Notes under the pieces: model-generated
Database searches by the model: none
What the model was told of the DNA's origin: nothing
Seen by the model: only the letters and a program-made list of their open reading frames with translations
Assembly (NCBI RefSeq): GCF_020164435.1
Contig: NZ_JAIUDQ010000008.1
Span: 108,583-172,582, forward strand
Length of the DNA: 64,000 bases
Direction: 5' to 3'
Source of the DNA: Phyllobacterium lublinensis
GTDB taxonomy: Bacteria > Pseudomonadota > Alphaproteobacteria > Rhizobiales > Rhizobiaceae
Shown: piece by piece, positions 18,336 to 26,279 of the stretch
How the letters are laid out: every line of letters starts with the position of its first letter
How positions within the stretch are numbered: position 1 is the first letter of the stretch
Position numbers and translations under genes: made by a program

Positions 18336-19676
18336 CTAGCTTTCGATCTCGACATCAACAAAATTTTTGCCGTTCAAAGCATGCTCGCAATCCGTGCGCC
18401 AGGGCTGGGACGCCCCAAGCCAGTTCTTTTCGAATTCGTCATATTTCGGCAGGTCGGATGCGGCAGGTCCCAGACGTTGCTGGTAGTTTCGAACGTTTCG
18501 TACCCGCCGTCCGAGCTCCTTGAGGAGCTCTGAACGGGGTATGGTTTCGTAGTTCTTGCGCATTGTCGAAACGATTGCCTTCGCCTTGGGGCGCGAATTA
18601 CTGGCGGGCAGCGGCAGGATCGCATCGAGGATTGCGCCGGGCTCGGTCACCGGCCCGTTGGCCTGCTCATTCCACGGCGTCGCATTCTCGCTGCCGTGAT
18701 GGCCTATCTTCAGGAAATCGATCGGCGCGTTCAGCTCGGACTTGCGTTGGTGCCACATGACGTTCCATGCACCATTCATCTTGCCCTCGCGAAAGACCGT
18801 GTTCCATTCGGCATCCCCAACGAAGAGCAGGCGTTTGCCTTGCCATTCAACGAGCAGGACGACGCTCGTATTGTTGGTGACGGTACTCGACAGTTCGGCA
18901 AATGCGAAAGCACCAGACATCATGCGCGATTGAAGCTGACGGAAATCAGCCTTGCCGATATTGCCAGGAAACACCTCCGTTTTTTCCCCTGGCGGGTTTC
19001 GCAACGAAATGATCGAAGATGAAAAGCCGCGGAGTATCTCGTCGGCATCCTTGCCCAGATAGAAGCGGTCGATGTCCTGTTCCGGGCCGATCACCTTGAT
19101 TGCGGCGCCGGTCAGCGTCGGCAGACCGAGCTGGGCAGGAGTCATTCCGGCATGGACGTAAGTGGGTCTTATGCCGTTGGCATCGGGCAGGGTAACGCGC
19201 AGTGCCTCCATGGCGTCGTCATTGTCCACGCCATAAAGCGCGACCAGCCCCTGCAATTCGGGGCTCAGGGCGACATTCAGGCGCGCAATGCCGCGCAGGG
19301 CCATGGTCGCCATCTCATACAGCTGATGGGTTGCGGAGGCCTGCGGATGCTCTGGATCCATCGCCGCATTCATCCAGATGTTCTCGATCTTGATGTTCTT
19401 GAACAGCGCGGGATCAAAGCCGGCAATGTGATCCTTGTGCTCGTGCGTGACGACCAGCAGGTCGAGGCGTTTCTTGCCGCTCCCCGCGTCGGGCAGCATG
19501 GTCTGCAGATTCTCGATGGCCGTCCTCAGGTGGCCGATGCCCCCCAGGGATCCGCAATCGATCAATATGTGAAAATCGTCGATGGCGCCGCTGGAGATAT
19601 GGGCGTTCGGAATCCGGCAATACAGGCAATCGCCGACTTCGACATTATAGGCCCTTACTAGGAGCTTATCTGGCAT
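18336..19676 (-). CDS. Metallo-beta-lactamase fold hydrolase, ComEC/Rec2-like, cytosolic
   Basis: The 446-residue protein has the MBL metal motif THEHKDH at 77-83, a later FVGDAEWN aspartate and the IGHHGSENA histidine segment, so the dinuclear site looks complete. It lacks a signal peptide and membrane helices, unlike full ComEC, and is longer than simple hydrolases: an insertion of about 150 residues separates the metal motifs. The substrate is unknown; similar domains act on nucleic acids or small phosphoesters. Its ATG has a GGGAGG ribosome site and lies 19 bases inside the end of the upstream metallopeptidase gene, so the two are coupled. It faces the iron operon in the same direction after 194 bases. 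Confidence 0.82.
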   Translation of the reverse strand: MPDKLLVRAYNVEVGDCLYCRIPNAHISSGAIDDFHILIDCGSLGGIGHLRTAIENLQTMLPDAGSGKKRLDLLVVTHEHKDHIAGFDPALFKNIKIENIWMNAAMDPEHPQASATHQLYEMATMALRGIARLNVALSPELQGLVALYGVDNDDAMEALRVTLPDANGIRPTYVHAGMTPAQLGLPTLTGAAIKVIGPEQDIDRFYLGKDADEILRGFSSSIISLRNPPGEKTEVFPGNIGKADFRQLQSRMMSGAFAFAELSSTVTNNTSVVLLVEWQGKRLLFVGDAEWNTVFREGKMNGAWNVMWHQRKSELNAPIDFLKIGHHGSENATPWNEQANGPVTEPGAILDAILPLPASNSRPKAKAIVSTMRKNYETIPRSELLKELGRRVRNVRNYQQRLGPAASDLPKYDEFEKNWLGASQPWRTDCEHALNGKNFVDVEIES

Positions 19677-21490
19677 GACCGGCCTCCCAGCTCATCATGC
19701 TCGTCGTCGTGGATGCCAACATGCGGGGAAAGTTCGAACCGGACGGCCCCATTGACCACGCGGGAGGTAATCGGGGCCACGCTCTTGGGCAGCAATCCTT
19801 TTTCGCCGCCAATGGCGGAGGCTATGCGTCCCGCCTTGACGCGCAATGCCAGGGCGGCAAGAAATGCGTCGCGCCGCCTCTTTCCTTCCCGCGCCTCGTC
19901 CTCGGCAGCCTTGCCCTTGCGGGCAAGTGGCAGTGTACCGGGCTTGCGCGCCCATGCGAGGACGTTGCCGTTTTCATCGAGTGCCAGTGTGGCTCCGCAT
20001 AGCAGGCTCGCCATCTGTCCCTTGAACCGGCCAAACTGATCGCCCTGGAGTATGATGTCTTCCCGCCAGATATATTGCAGCAGAATTTGCCTTGGCTGAC
20101 GGCGCGCTTGCCGTGTGAGTTTCTGTGCGGTGCAAAGATCAGCAACGGTGACGTCAGCATCATAGGGAATGAACAGCGCACTGCGGTTGTCGTCGAGGAA
20201 GCGATAGGCTTCCGCCTTCGAGCTGGCGATCGTCTCTACGTCATGAAAAACGTCGAGATCCAGACGATCAAACACATGGCGCGAGAGCTTGAGCCTCGCT
20301 GTTTCGGACGGTTGCAGGATACCCCGGCGCTCGAAGACATCTAGCATCATGAGGCGATAACCGTCCGGGTCGGTCGGATTGGCGATTTCTTCCGCGCGCA
20401 GCACCGCCAACGCATAATCCCGGAATGTGACGTCAACAGGCGGAAGCAGATCGAGCGGTTGGACGGCCATGTCCTGCATACGCTGGATGGTATCCCAGAA
20501 GGCCTGGGGCACGGTGCGGTTGCGTTCGGTCACGTAGTATTTCGACAGGCGCAGCACGATGTCGAACATCGATCCGGTAAGAACCTGCGACATGTGATGG
20601 GGCCGCTGATCGTTCGCAACATCTGCATATTTCAAATCGTTTCTGGCGCTGCGCAGGTAGGGCTGGTTCGCCACATGTCTTCCAAACTGCTCAGCAAGTC
20701 GCGAGAGCGTGCTTTCACTCTCAAGGTCGCCTTGCGTGTCGGCAATGAGTTGCTGGCGAAAGGCGTTGTTGCGGAATGCGATGAGGATCGCAGTAAGGTC
20801 GCCCATGAATTCATGAAATGCCGCCGTCTCGGGAAGAACGGATTCGATGAAATGCGGCCTTATGCCGTCAAGCACCGCGTGACCGAATTCATGATTGACG
20901 ATGTCGGTCGAAAGGCATGTGAGAATACGCTCCTTGCCACGGTCGAAATAGTAGAATTGCAACGATTTGCTTTGCCGGTCATAGAAGGCGTTCTCCCCAT
21001 ATCCGGCATGGGGAACGACAATCAGCCGGCTGCCGTCAAAGCCCCAGGGGATGGATCGTCCGAGGCCGAAACCGTTCTCGAAGAAGTCCAGAGCCCTCTG
21101 CAGGATTGCCCACACATTCACCTGGTGGAACTGCAGCGATTCCTTGTTGTGCCGATCCAGCAGTTTTCCCGAGGGGTCAACGAAGGCGTTGAGCTCCTCG
21201 ACCCAGCGTGCCGGAGGCGCCAGGATCTCGGTGCTTCCATCGTAATCGACAATGGCAAAGCGGGCACTGGTGGGGCCGTCGCCAATGCCGGGCTCCCACG
21301 GAACGAAACCATCTTCGTCGAACGCGAGCTTGGGATTTTCATCCGCGACCTGCGGATCCTGGAAATAAACATCGAAGGGGATTCGAAGCTTCAGCGCCTC
21401 CTCAAGCGAACGGTCAAGGAAACGACGCGCGGCATAGAGACTCGCCCGCTCCAAGCGCGTAACCTTCAAGTCCCGGCTTTTCCTTGCCAT
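19658..21490 (-). CDS. HEXXH (gluzincin, M4-like) metallopeptidase family protein
   Basis: The 610-residue protein has the zinc motif HEFGH at 200-204 and, 23 residues on, E-F-M-G-D at 227-231, which resembles the third-ligand motif ExxxD of thermolysin-like (gluzincin) peptidases. No signal peptide or prodomain is visible, so it is probably cytosolic. The C-terminal third is basic and of unknown fold. It lies upstream of, and overlaps by 19 bases, the MBL-fold hydrolase gene. Function is unknown; a cytosolic peptidase paired with an MBL hydrolase recalls prokaryotic conflict modules, but this is inference only. Confidence 0.75.
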   Translation of the reverse strand: MARKSRDLKVTRLERASLYAARRFLDRSLEEALKLRIPFDVYFQDPQVADENPKLAFDEDGFVPWEPGIGDGPTSARFAIVDYDGSTEILAPPARWVEELNAFVDPSGKLLDRHNKESLQFHQVNVWAILQRALDFFENGFGLGRSIPWGFDGSRLIVVPHAGYGENAFYDRQSKSLQFYYFDRGKERILTCLSTDIVNHEFGHAVLDGIRPHFIESVLPETAAFHEFMGDLTAILIAFRNNAFRQQLIADTQGDLESESTLSRLAEQFGRHVANQPYLRSARNDLKYADVANDQRPHHMSQVLTGSMFDIVLRLSKYYVTERNRTVPQAFWDTIQRMQDMAVQPLDLLPPVDVTFRDYALAVLRAEEIANPTDPDGYRLMMLDVFERRGILQPSETARLKLSRHVFDRLDLDVFHDVETIASSKAEAYRFLDDNRSALFIPYDADVTVADLCTAQKLTRQARRQPRQILLQYIWREDIILQGDQFGRFKGQMASLLCGATLALDENGNVLAWARKPGTLPLARKGKAAEDEAREGKRRRDAFLAALALRVKAGRIASAIGGEKGLLPKSVAPITSRVVNGAVRFELSPHVGIHDDEHDELGGRSCQISS

Positions 21491-21575
21491 TCCCGTACCT
21501 TTCAGGAAGTCGACAGGGTGGTGTTTTCGACGGCGTAGCGGTGTTGTTCAGATTTGCAGGTTTACGTCGCATCCG

Positions 21576-21606
21576 GCTGCCGGGCCGTGGTGGCTGGCCC
21601 GACAGC
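21576..21606 (-). terminator. Hairpin downstream of the peroxiredoxin gene
   Basis: GCTGCCGGGCC (21576-21586) pairs with GGCCCGACAGC (21596-21606) at ten of eleven positions around a nine-base loop. It begins 20 bases past the peroxiredoxin stop. No U-run follows, so it may be a transcript-end stabiliser or a weak terminator. Confidence 0.4.
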
Positions 21607-21626
21607 AATCTGGCAGTTGCTCGAAC

Positions 21627-22286
21627 TCAGTTCGTCGGCTGTTTGGTCTTGCGCAGGTAAGGCAGTACCCGCTCGAAGCTACCGAAGCGCTGTGTTGCAT
21701 CGTCATCCGATACGGCAGCCGTGATGATGACATCCTCCCCCTGTTTCCATTGGGCGGGCGTCGCCACCTGATGTTTTGCGGTCAACTGGATACTGTCGAT
21801 GGCGCGCAGAATCTCATCGAAATTGCGGCCGGTCGTCATCGGATAGGTGATCGTTAGCTTCACCTTCTTGTCAGGCCCGATCACGAAGACGGAACGTACG
21901 GTTGCGTTATCGGCGGGGGTGCGCCCCTCCGACGTGTCGCCTGCCTCGGCCGGCAGCATGTCGTATAGCTTGGCTACCTTGAGGTCCTTGTCGCCAATGA
22001 GCGGATAGTCAACCTCATGACCGGTCGCCGCCTTGATGTCCGCCTTCCACTTGGAATGGCTTTCGACAGGATCGACGGAAATACCTATGATCTTGGCGTT
22101 CCGCTTGGCGAATTCAGGGGCAAGGCCGGCCATATAGCCCAGTTCAGTGGTGCAGACAGGTGTAAAGTTCTTCGGATGGCTGAACAGCACCGCATAGCTG
22201 TCCTTGATCCAATCGTGGAAATGGATTTCTCCCTGCGTGGTTTCGGCGGTGAAATCCGGTGCGGTATCGTTGATACGAAGGCCCAT
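21627..22286 (-). CDS. Peroxiredoxin, 1-Cys (Prx6/AhpC-TSA) type
   Basis: The 219-residue protein carries the peroxidatic cysteine Cys45 in FTPVCTTE and the long C-terminal domain typical of Prx6-like enzymes. The C-terminal half contains no partner cysteine, which indicates a 1-Cys mechanism. It reduces hydrogen peroxide and organic hydroperoxides in the cytosol with an external thiol donor. The start MGLRINDTAPDF at 22286 has a GGAG ribosome site; a longer frame upstream is not supported by the family. It appears monocistronic. Confidence 0.94.
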   Translation of the reverse strand: MGLRINDTAPDFTAETTQGEIHFHDWIKDSYAVLFSHPKNFTPVCTTELGYMAGLAPEFAKRNAKIIGISVDPVESHSKWKADIKAATGHEVDYPLIGDKDLKVAKLYDMLPAEAGDTSEGRTPADNATVRSVFVIGPDKKVKLTITYPMTTGRNFDEILRAIDSIQLTAKHQVATPAQWKQGEDVIITAAVSDDDATQRFGSFERVLPYLRKTKQPTN

Positions 22287-22483
22287 CTCAGTTCTCCAGC
22301 TTCTTTGTAAAATGATCGACACCCAGAGCAATGCGAGCTGAACAGCGGGCGCATGGCTTCATTTCAATGCCAGTTTCCGAGCGTATCATGACCAGCCTCA
22401 CGTGAACACATCGGCGTAAACCGGCAACGAATTTATCGATCAATTCCGGACGACTTGCCAGTGCGGATTGGCGGTTGCGGGCG

Positions 22484-22999
22484 TTATTTTTGAAGGGATG
22501 CCGGTGTTGCAAATCGCTCAAGCCGGCCCTGGTGTTCGCGCAGTTCAGTCCAGATGTCCACATCAAAATCGATCACCACCAGTCCCGCCGTCGGATACTT
22601 GCGTTGCAGCCTCGCCATCTCGGTCGGATCCGCCTTCCCGATAAGCCCGAGTGCGAGTTCATGAAAACCTGGATTGTGTCCAACCAGCAGTAGCACCTGC
22701 ACTTCAGCCGGGGTTTGCCGGATGATATCGATGATTTTCGCAGGCGCGGCGTCGTAGAGTCGCGGTTCGACCGTCTCAGGAACGTTGCGCTTGAATGCGC
22801 TGCGCGCGCTTTCCCATGTTTGCCGTGCGCGCAGTGCCGTCGATACCACGGCGAGGTCGGGCCGTAGATTCTCTTTTGCCAGGTATCTGCCCATTTGCGG
22901 ACTGGCCGCCCGGCCACGCTCGGCAAGCGGGCGGTCATGATCATCGACCTGCCCGGACCAGTCCGATTTGGCGTGGCGAAGAAGTATCAAGCGACGCAT
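22484..22999 (-). CDS. SixA-like histidine phosphatase
   Basis: The 171-residue protein is a small histidine-phosphatase-superfamily member with the catalytic RHAKSDW at 8-14 and second-histidine segment GHNPGFHEL. SixA proteins dephosphorylate phosphohistidine on signalling or PTS proteins; the specific target here is unknown. The start at 22999 is set by the conserved MRRLILLRHAKS; sixteen in-frame codons upstream are not conserved. It is followed on the opposite side by the acylphosphatase gene 51 bases away. Confidence 0.88.
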   Translation of the reverse strand: MRRLILLRHAKSDWSGQVDDHDRPLAERGRAASPQMGRYLAKENLRPDLAVVSTALRARQTWESARSAFKRNVPETVEPRLYDAAPAKIIDIIRQTPAEVQVLLLVGHNPGFHELALGLIGKADPTEMARLQRKYPTAGLVVIDFDVDIWTELREHQGRLERFATPASLQK

Positions 23000-23049
23000 T
23001 GAGACCGTTTCCGAAGTGCAACGATGACACCCAAGATATATGACCAACG

Positions 23050-23331
23050 TCAGCGGGTAATAATGAAGGCTTCTGGTATTTCGTTCATGCCCGCATCCTC
23101 GATCGCAACACTCACAACCGATGCACCGGGCGGGCCCTTCCAGAACAGCGCCAACATTGTCTCCATCGCTGCATCGGGTCCGACGACAAGGGCGGAGACG
23201 CTTCCATCATCCTCGTTGCGCACCCAACCCGTCAGTCCGAGTTTCTCGGCTTCCGTCCGTGTCCAGAGGCGAAAGCTGACACCCTGGACTCTTCCCTTTA
23301 TCCGTACGAGCATTGCCTTGCTTTTCGGCAC
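23050..23331 (-). CDS. Acylphosphatase
   Basis: The 93-residue protein matches acylphosphatase in length and carries both signatures: GRVQGVSFR (13-21, with the anion-binding Arg21) and GWVRN (35-39, with the catalytic Asn39). It hydrolyses acyl phosphates such as acetyl phosphate or carbamoyl phosphate in the cytosol. The GTG at 23331 has a GGAG ribosome site six bases upstream; an internal ATG at 23313 would cut before the first strand. It lies just downstream of the SpoVR gene (38-base gap, same strand) and may be co-transcribed. Confidence 0.92.
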   Translation of the reverse strand: MPKSKAMLVRIKGRVQGVSFRLWTRTEAEKLGLTGWVRNEDDGSVSALVVGPDAAMETMLALFWKGPPGASVVSVAIEDAGMNEIPEAFIITR

Positions 23332-23369
23332 CGGCGTCTCCTCGTGGTCGCTTGCGCAGCAAGAGTCCG

Positions 23370-24920
23370 CTACCCAGAGAGCTTATCAGTGGAGGTCTCG
23401 TAAATGACCCTGTCCGAGTTTCCCTCGACCCCAACCAGGCTCACATCATATCCCCAGAGACGACGTACGTGCCGCAACGTTGCGTCACGCGTGCTCTCGC
23501 TGAGAACGATCCCCTCGCGGACCGTGTGCTGCAGGCGCAACTGCCGATTGCCGAGAAGATCGACATCCACGACCTGGATGTTCGGCTGGATCATGCCGAG
23601 ATCGTAGTTCCGGGCGAGCGAGCTGCGAACCTTTTCATAACCCCGTTCATTGTGGATCGAGGCCACCTTGTAGTGATTTTCCTTTGCCTCGTCATCCAAG
23701 GCAAAGAGCCGCATTTTCCGGATCAGGGCCGGGCTGAGATATTGCAGCAGGAACGACTCGTCCCGGTGATTGGCCCATGCATCCAGGAGTGTGGCGCGCC
23801 AGTCGCCATTGCCGGCAAATTCAGGAAACCAGTCACGATCCTCGGACGTCGGGGTCATGCAGATCCGTTCGATATCCTGCATCATGCCGAAGCCGAGCGC
23901 ATAGGGATTGAGGCCCGAATATCGAGGGTCGTCGAACCCCGGTTGAAAGACAACGTTGGAGTGACTGTGGAGCATCTCCAGCAAGTGCCCTTCGCTGATC
24001 CGACCCTTGTCAAACAGCATGTTCATGATGGTGTAGTGGACGAAGGTGGCGCATCCCTCGTTCATCACCTTGGTTTGCCGCTGGGGGTAGAAATATTGAG
24101 CGACGATGCGGACGATACGCAGGATTTCCCGCTGCCATGGCTCAAGGATAAGGCTGTTCTTCTCGAGGAAGTAAAGCAGGTTCTCTTCCGGCAGGTTCAG
24201 GGACTTCTTGCGTTCCTGCGCGTCGCGTTCCTCCTCATCCGGATCGCTGCTCTGCTTGGAATGCGGCAGGGTTCGCCACAGGTCGCTGAAGACGCGTTCT
24301 TCATATTCCAGTCTTTCGCGAGCGCGCGCCTGCTCCTTTGCCGACGAAATGCGTGGCGGCCGCCGGTAACGGAATACGGCCTGGTCCATCAATGTATGGG
24401 CAGCGTCAAGAATGGATTCGACCTCGGCGAAACCATACCGTTCCTCGCAGCGCGTTACATAGCCCTTGGCGAACTCCATGTAGTCCAGGATCGCGCTGGC
24501 ATCCGTCCATTGCCTGAAGAGGTAATTGTTCTTGAAGAAGTGATTGTGTCCGAAGGCGGCGTGCGCTGTCACCAATGCCTGGAGCGCCATCGTGTTCTCT
24601 TCCATCAGATAGCTGATGCAGGGATTGGAATTGATCACGATCTCGTAGGCCAGGCCGCGGCGGCCCTTGCGGTACAGGTAATCCTCGTAGACGAAATGCT
24701 TGCCGAATGACCAATGCTGGTAAATCAGAGGCATGCCGTTAGACGAGTAGGCGTCGAGCATCTGTTCGGATGAAATGATTTCCAGCTGGTTCGGATAGCA
24801 ATCCAGACCAAGGTCATCGAGGGCAATTTCCTTGATCGCATCATAGGTGCGGGACAAGGTCGCAAAGCTCCAATCGGAACCATGAAACAGAAGGTCAGAC
24901 GGTCGCGCACTCTTGCTCAT
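23370..24920 (-). CDS. SpoVR family protein
   Basis: The 516-residue protein is a full-length SpoVR homologue (DUF1-type alpha-helical domain, residues 15-500), with the NEGCATFVHYTIMNMLFD segment diagnostic of the family. In enteric bacteria the homologue YcgB is expressed with the kinase YeaG/PrkA under nutrient stress; biochemical function is unknown. Twelve bases separate it from DUF444, so the three genes PrkA, DUF444 and SpoVR form one operon. Confidence 0.95.
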   Translation of the reverse strand: MSKSARPSDLLFHGSDWSFATLSRTYDAIKEIALDDLGLDCYPNQLEIISSEQMLDAYSSNGMPLIYQHWSFGKHFVYEDYLYRKGRRGLAYEIVINSNPCISYLMEENTMALQALVTAHAAFGHNHFFKNNYLFRQWTDASAILDYMEFAKGYVTRCEERYGFAEVESILDAAHTLMDQAVFRYRRPPRISSAKEQARARERLEYEERVFSDLWRTLPHSKQSSDPDEEERDAQERKKSLNLPEENLLYFLEKNSLILEPWQREILRIVRIVAQYFYPQRQTKVMNEGCATFVHYTIMNMLFDKGRISEGHLLEMLHSHSNVVFQPGFDDPRYSGLNPYALGFGMMQDIERICMTPTSEDRDWFPEFAGNGDWRATLLDAWANHRDESFLLQYLSPALIRKMRLFALDDEAKENHYKVASIHNERGYEKVRSSLARNYDLGMIQPNIQVVDVDLLGNRQLRLQHTVREGIVLSESTRDATLRHVRRLWGYDVSLVGVEGNSDRVIYETSTDKLSG

Positions 24921-24932
24921 GTGCTGTCACCC

Positions 24933-26258
24933 TCAGCTGTTCTTGGCAGCCGTTGACTGCTTAGCGAAAAGCTGACGGAAGACGGGGTAGATATCTCCAG
25001 GTTTTGCTATGCGCGTCATTTGGAAATTCCGCCAGTTTTCTCCGACAAGACGATAGGAGCGCCAGAGCGAGGTGCCATTATCGGTCGATCGGAATATCGC
25101 ACTTTCGCGTTCATCCAGAATTTCGACATAAGCATAATATTGGCAAAGTTTCATCAACTCGTTGTTCAAAAGGTTGACACAGTGATCTGAATCTCCCGCA
25201 AGGTTGTCACCGTCGGACGCTTGCGCGGCATAGATGTTCCAGTCCCTGCTGGGATAGCGGTCGAGAATGATCCGCTGCATTTCCTCAAGGGCAGTCGATA
25301 CGACAGTTCCGCCGCTCTGTGTGCTGCGGAAAAAAGTCTCCTCATCGACCTCATGGGCCTGATGGGTATGACGGATGAAGACGATATCAATGCGATCATA
25401 ACGCCGCTTGAGAAAGAGATGCAGAAGCACGAAGAAGCGCTTGGCGAGATCCTTTTCCCGCTCGCCCATGGAACCTGAAACATCCATCAGGCAAAACATC
25501 ACGGCGTTTGCATTTGGCAGCGGCATTGGCTCGAAACGGTTGAAGCGGATATCGACCGGGTCGATATAGGCAACGACCTTGCGCCGGCGCTCGAGAACTT
25601 CCATCTCCCGCCGCAATTCTTCAAGACGCTTGAACGGAGCCGAACCTGGCTTCGGGTCCTTTTCCTCCAGCTTTGCGATTTCCTCGGCCAAGGCATCGAC
25701 CGCCGCCTGCTTTGGCCGTTGCAGCGCGATGCGGCGGCCAAAGCTGTTGCGCATGGTGCGGCCGACATTGATGTTGGTGGGCGATCCGGCGATGGTGAAG
25801 CCTGCGCGCCGCGGCTTGAAGGTAACGGCTTCCTTCAGGCTCGACTTGATCATGTCCGGGAGTTCAAGGTCTTCGAAGAAGAGATCGAGAACCTCTTCGC
25901 GCGACAGGACGAAGCGAAAGTCGTCCTCCATGTCACCTTCGGACGCGGCGCCCTTACCAGCGCCGGTTCCACCACCTTGGCCGGGCTTGGGCAGCCGGTC
26001 GCCGGAGATGAAGTCGCGGTTGCCCGGCAGCACGTGTTCGCGCCGGCCGGTACTGCGATCGGTCTGGAAGCTTGGCTCGCTGGTCCCATCAATCGGGAAG
26101 GGCACGGAGTGGCCGGCGTCGACATCGACAATCTTGCCGGCCTTTATCTGTTCGTGCACGGAACGTTTCAGCTCAACCCGTGCACGCCGCAGAAAGCGCT
26201 GGCGGTTGCTGAGGCTTTTGTCCTTGGGATTCAGGCGGCGATCGATGAAGTTCGGCAT
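24933..26258 (-). CDS. DUF444 (YeaH family) protein with von Willebrand factor A-like domain
   Basis: The 441-residue protein has the DUF444 layout: a basic N-terminus (IDRRLNPKDKSLSNRQRF), a glycine-rich stretch near 90-105 and a C-terminal vWA-like domain with a MIDAS DVSGSMGE motif. YeaH homologues work with the PrkA kinase in stress and stationary-phase signalling. It sits 21 bases downstream of prkA with its own GAGGGG ribosome site. Confidence 0.95.
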   Translation of the reverse strand: MPNFIDRRLNPKDKSLSNRQRFLRRARVELKRSVHEQIKAGKIVDVDAGHSVPFPIDGTSEPSFQTDRSTGRREHVLPGNRDFISGDRLPKPGQGGGTGAGKGAASEGDMEDDFRFVLSREEVLDLFFEDLELPDMIKSSLKEAVTFKPRRAGFTIAGSPTNINVGRTMRNSFGRRIALQRPKQAAVDALAEEIAKLEEKDPKPGSAPFKRLEELRREMEVLERRRKVVAYIDPVDIRFNRFEPMPLPNANAVMFCLMDVSGSMGEREKDLAKRFFVLLHLFLKRRYDRIDIVFIRHTHQAHEVDEETFFRSTQSGGTVVSTALEEMQRIILDRYPSRDWNIYAAQASDGDNLAGDSDHCVNLLNNELMKLCQYYAYVEILDERESAIFRSTDNGTSLWRSYRLVGENWRNFQMTRIAKPGDIYPVFRQLFAKQSTAAKNS

Positions 26259-26279
26259 GCACGCACCCCTCTTCGGCGA

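Noticed and set aside
22288..22566. 92-codon minus-strand frame between peroxiredoxin and SixA
   Set aside because: It overlaps the SixA gene in another frame and resembles no known protein.
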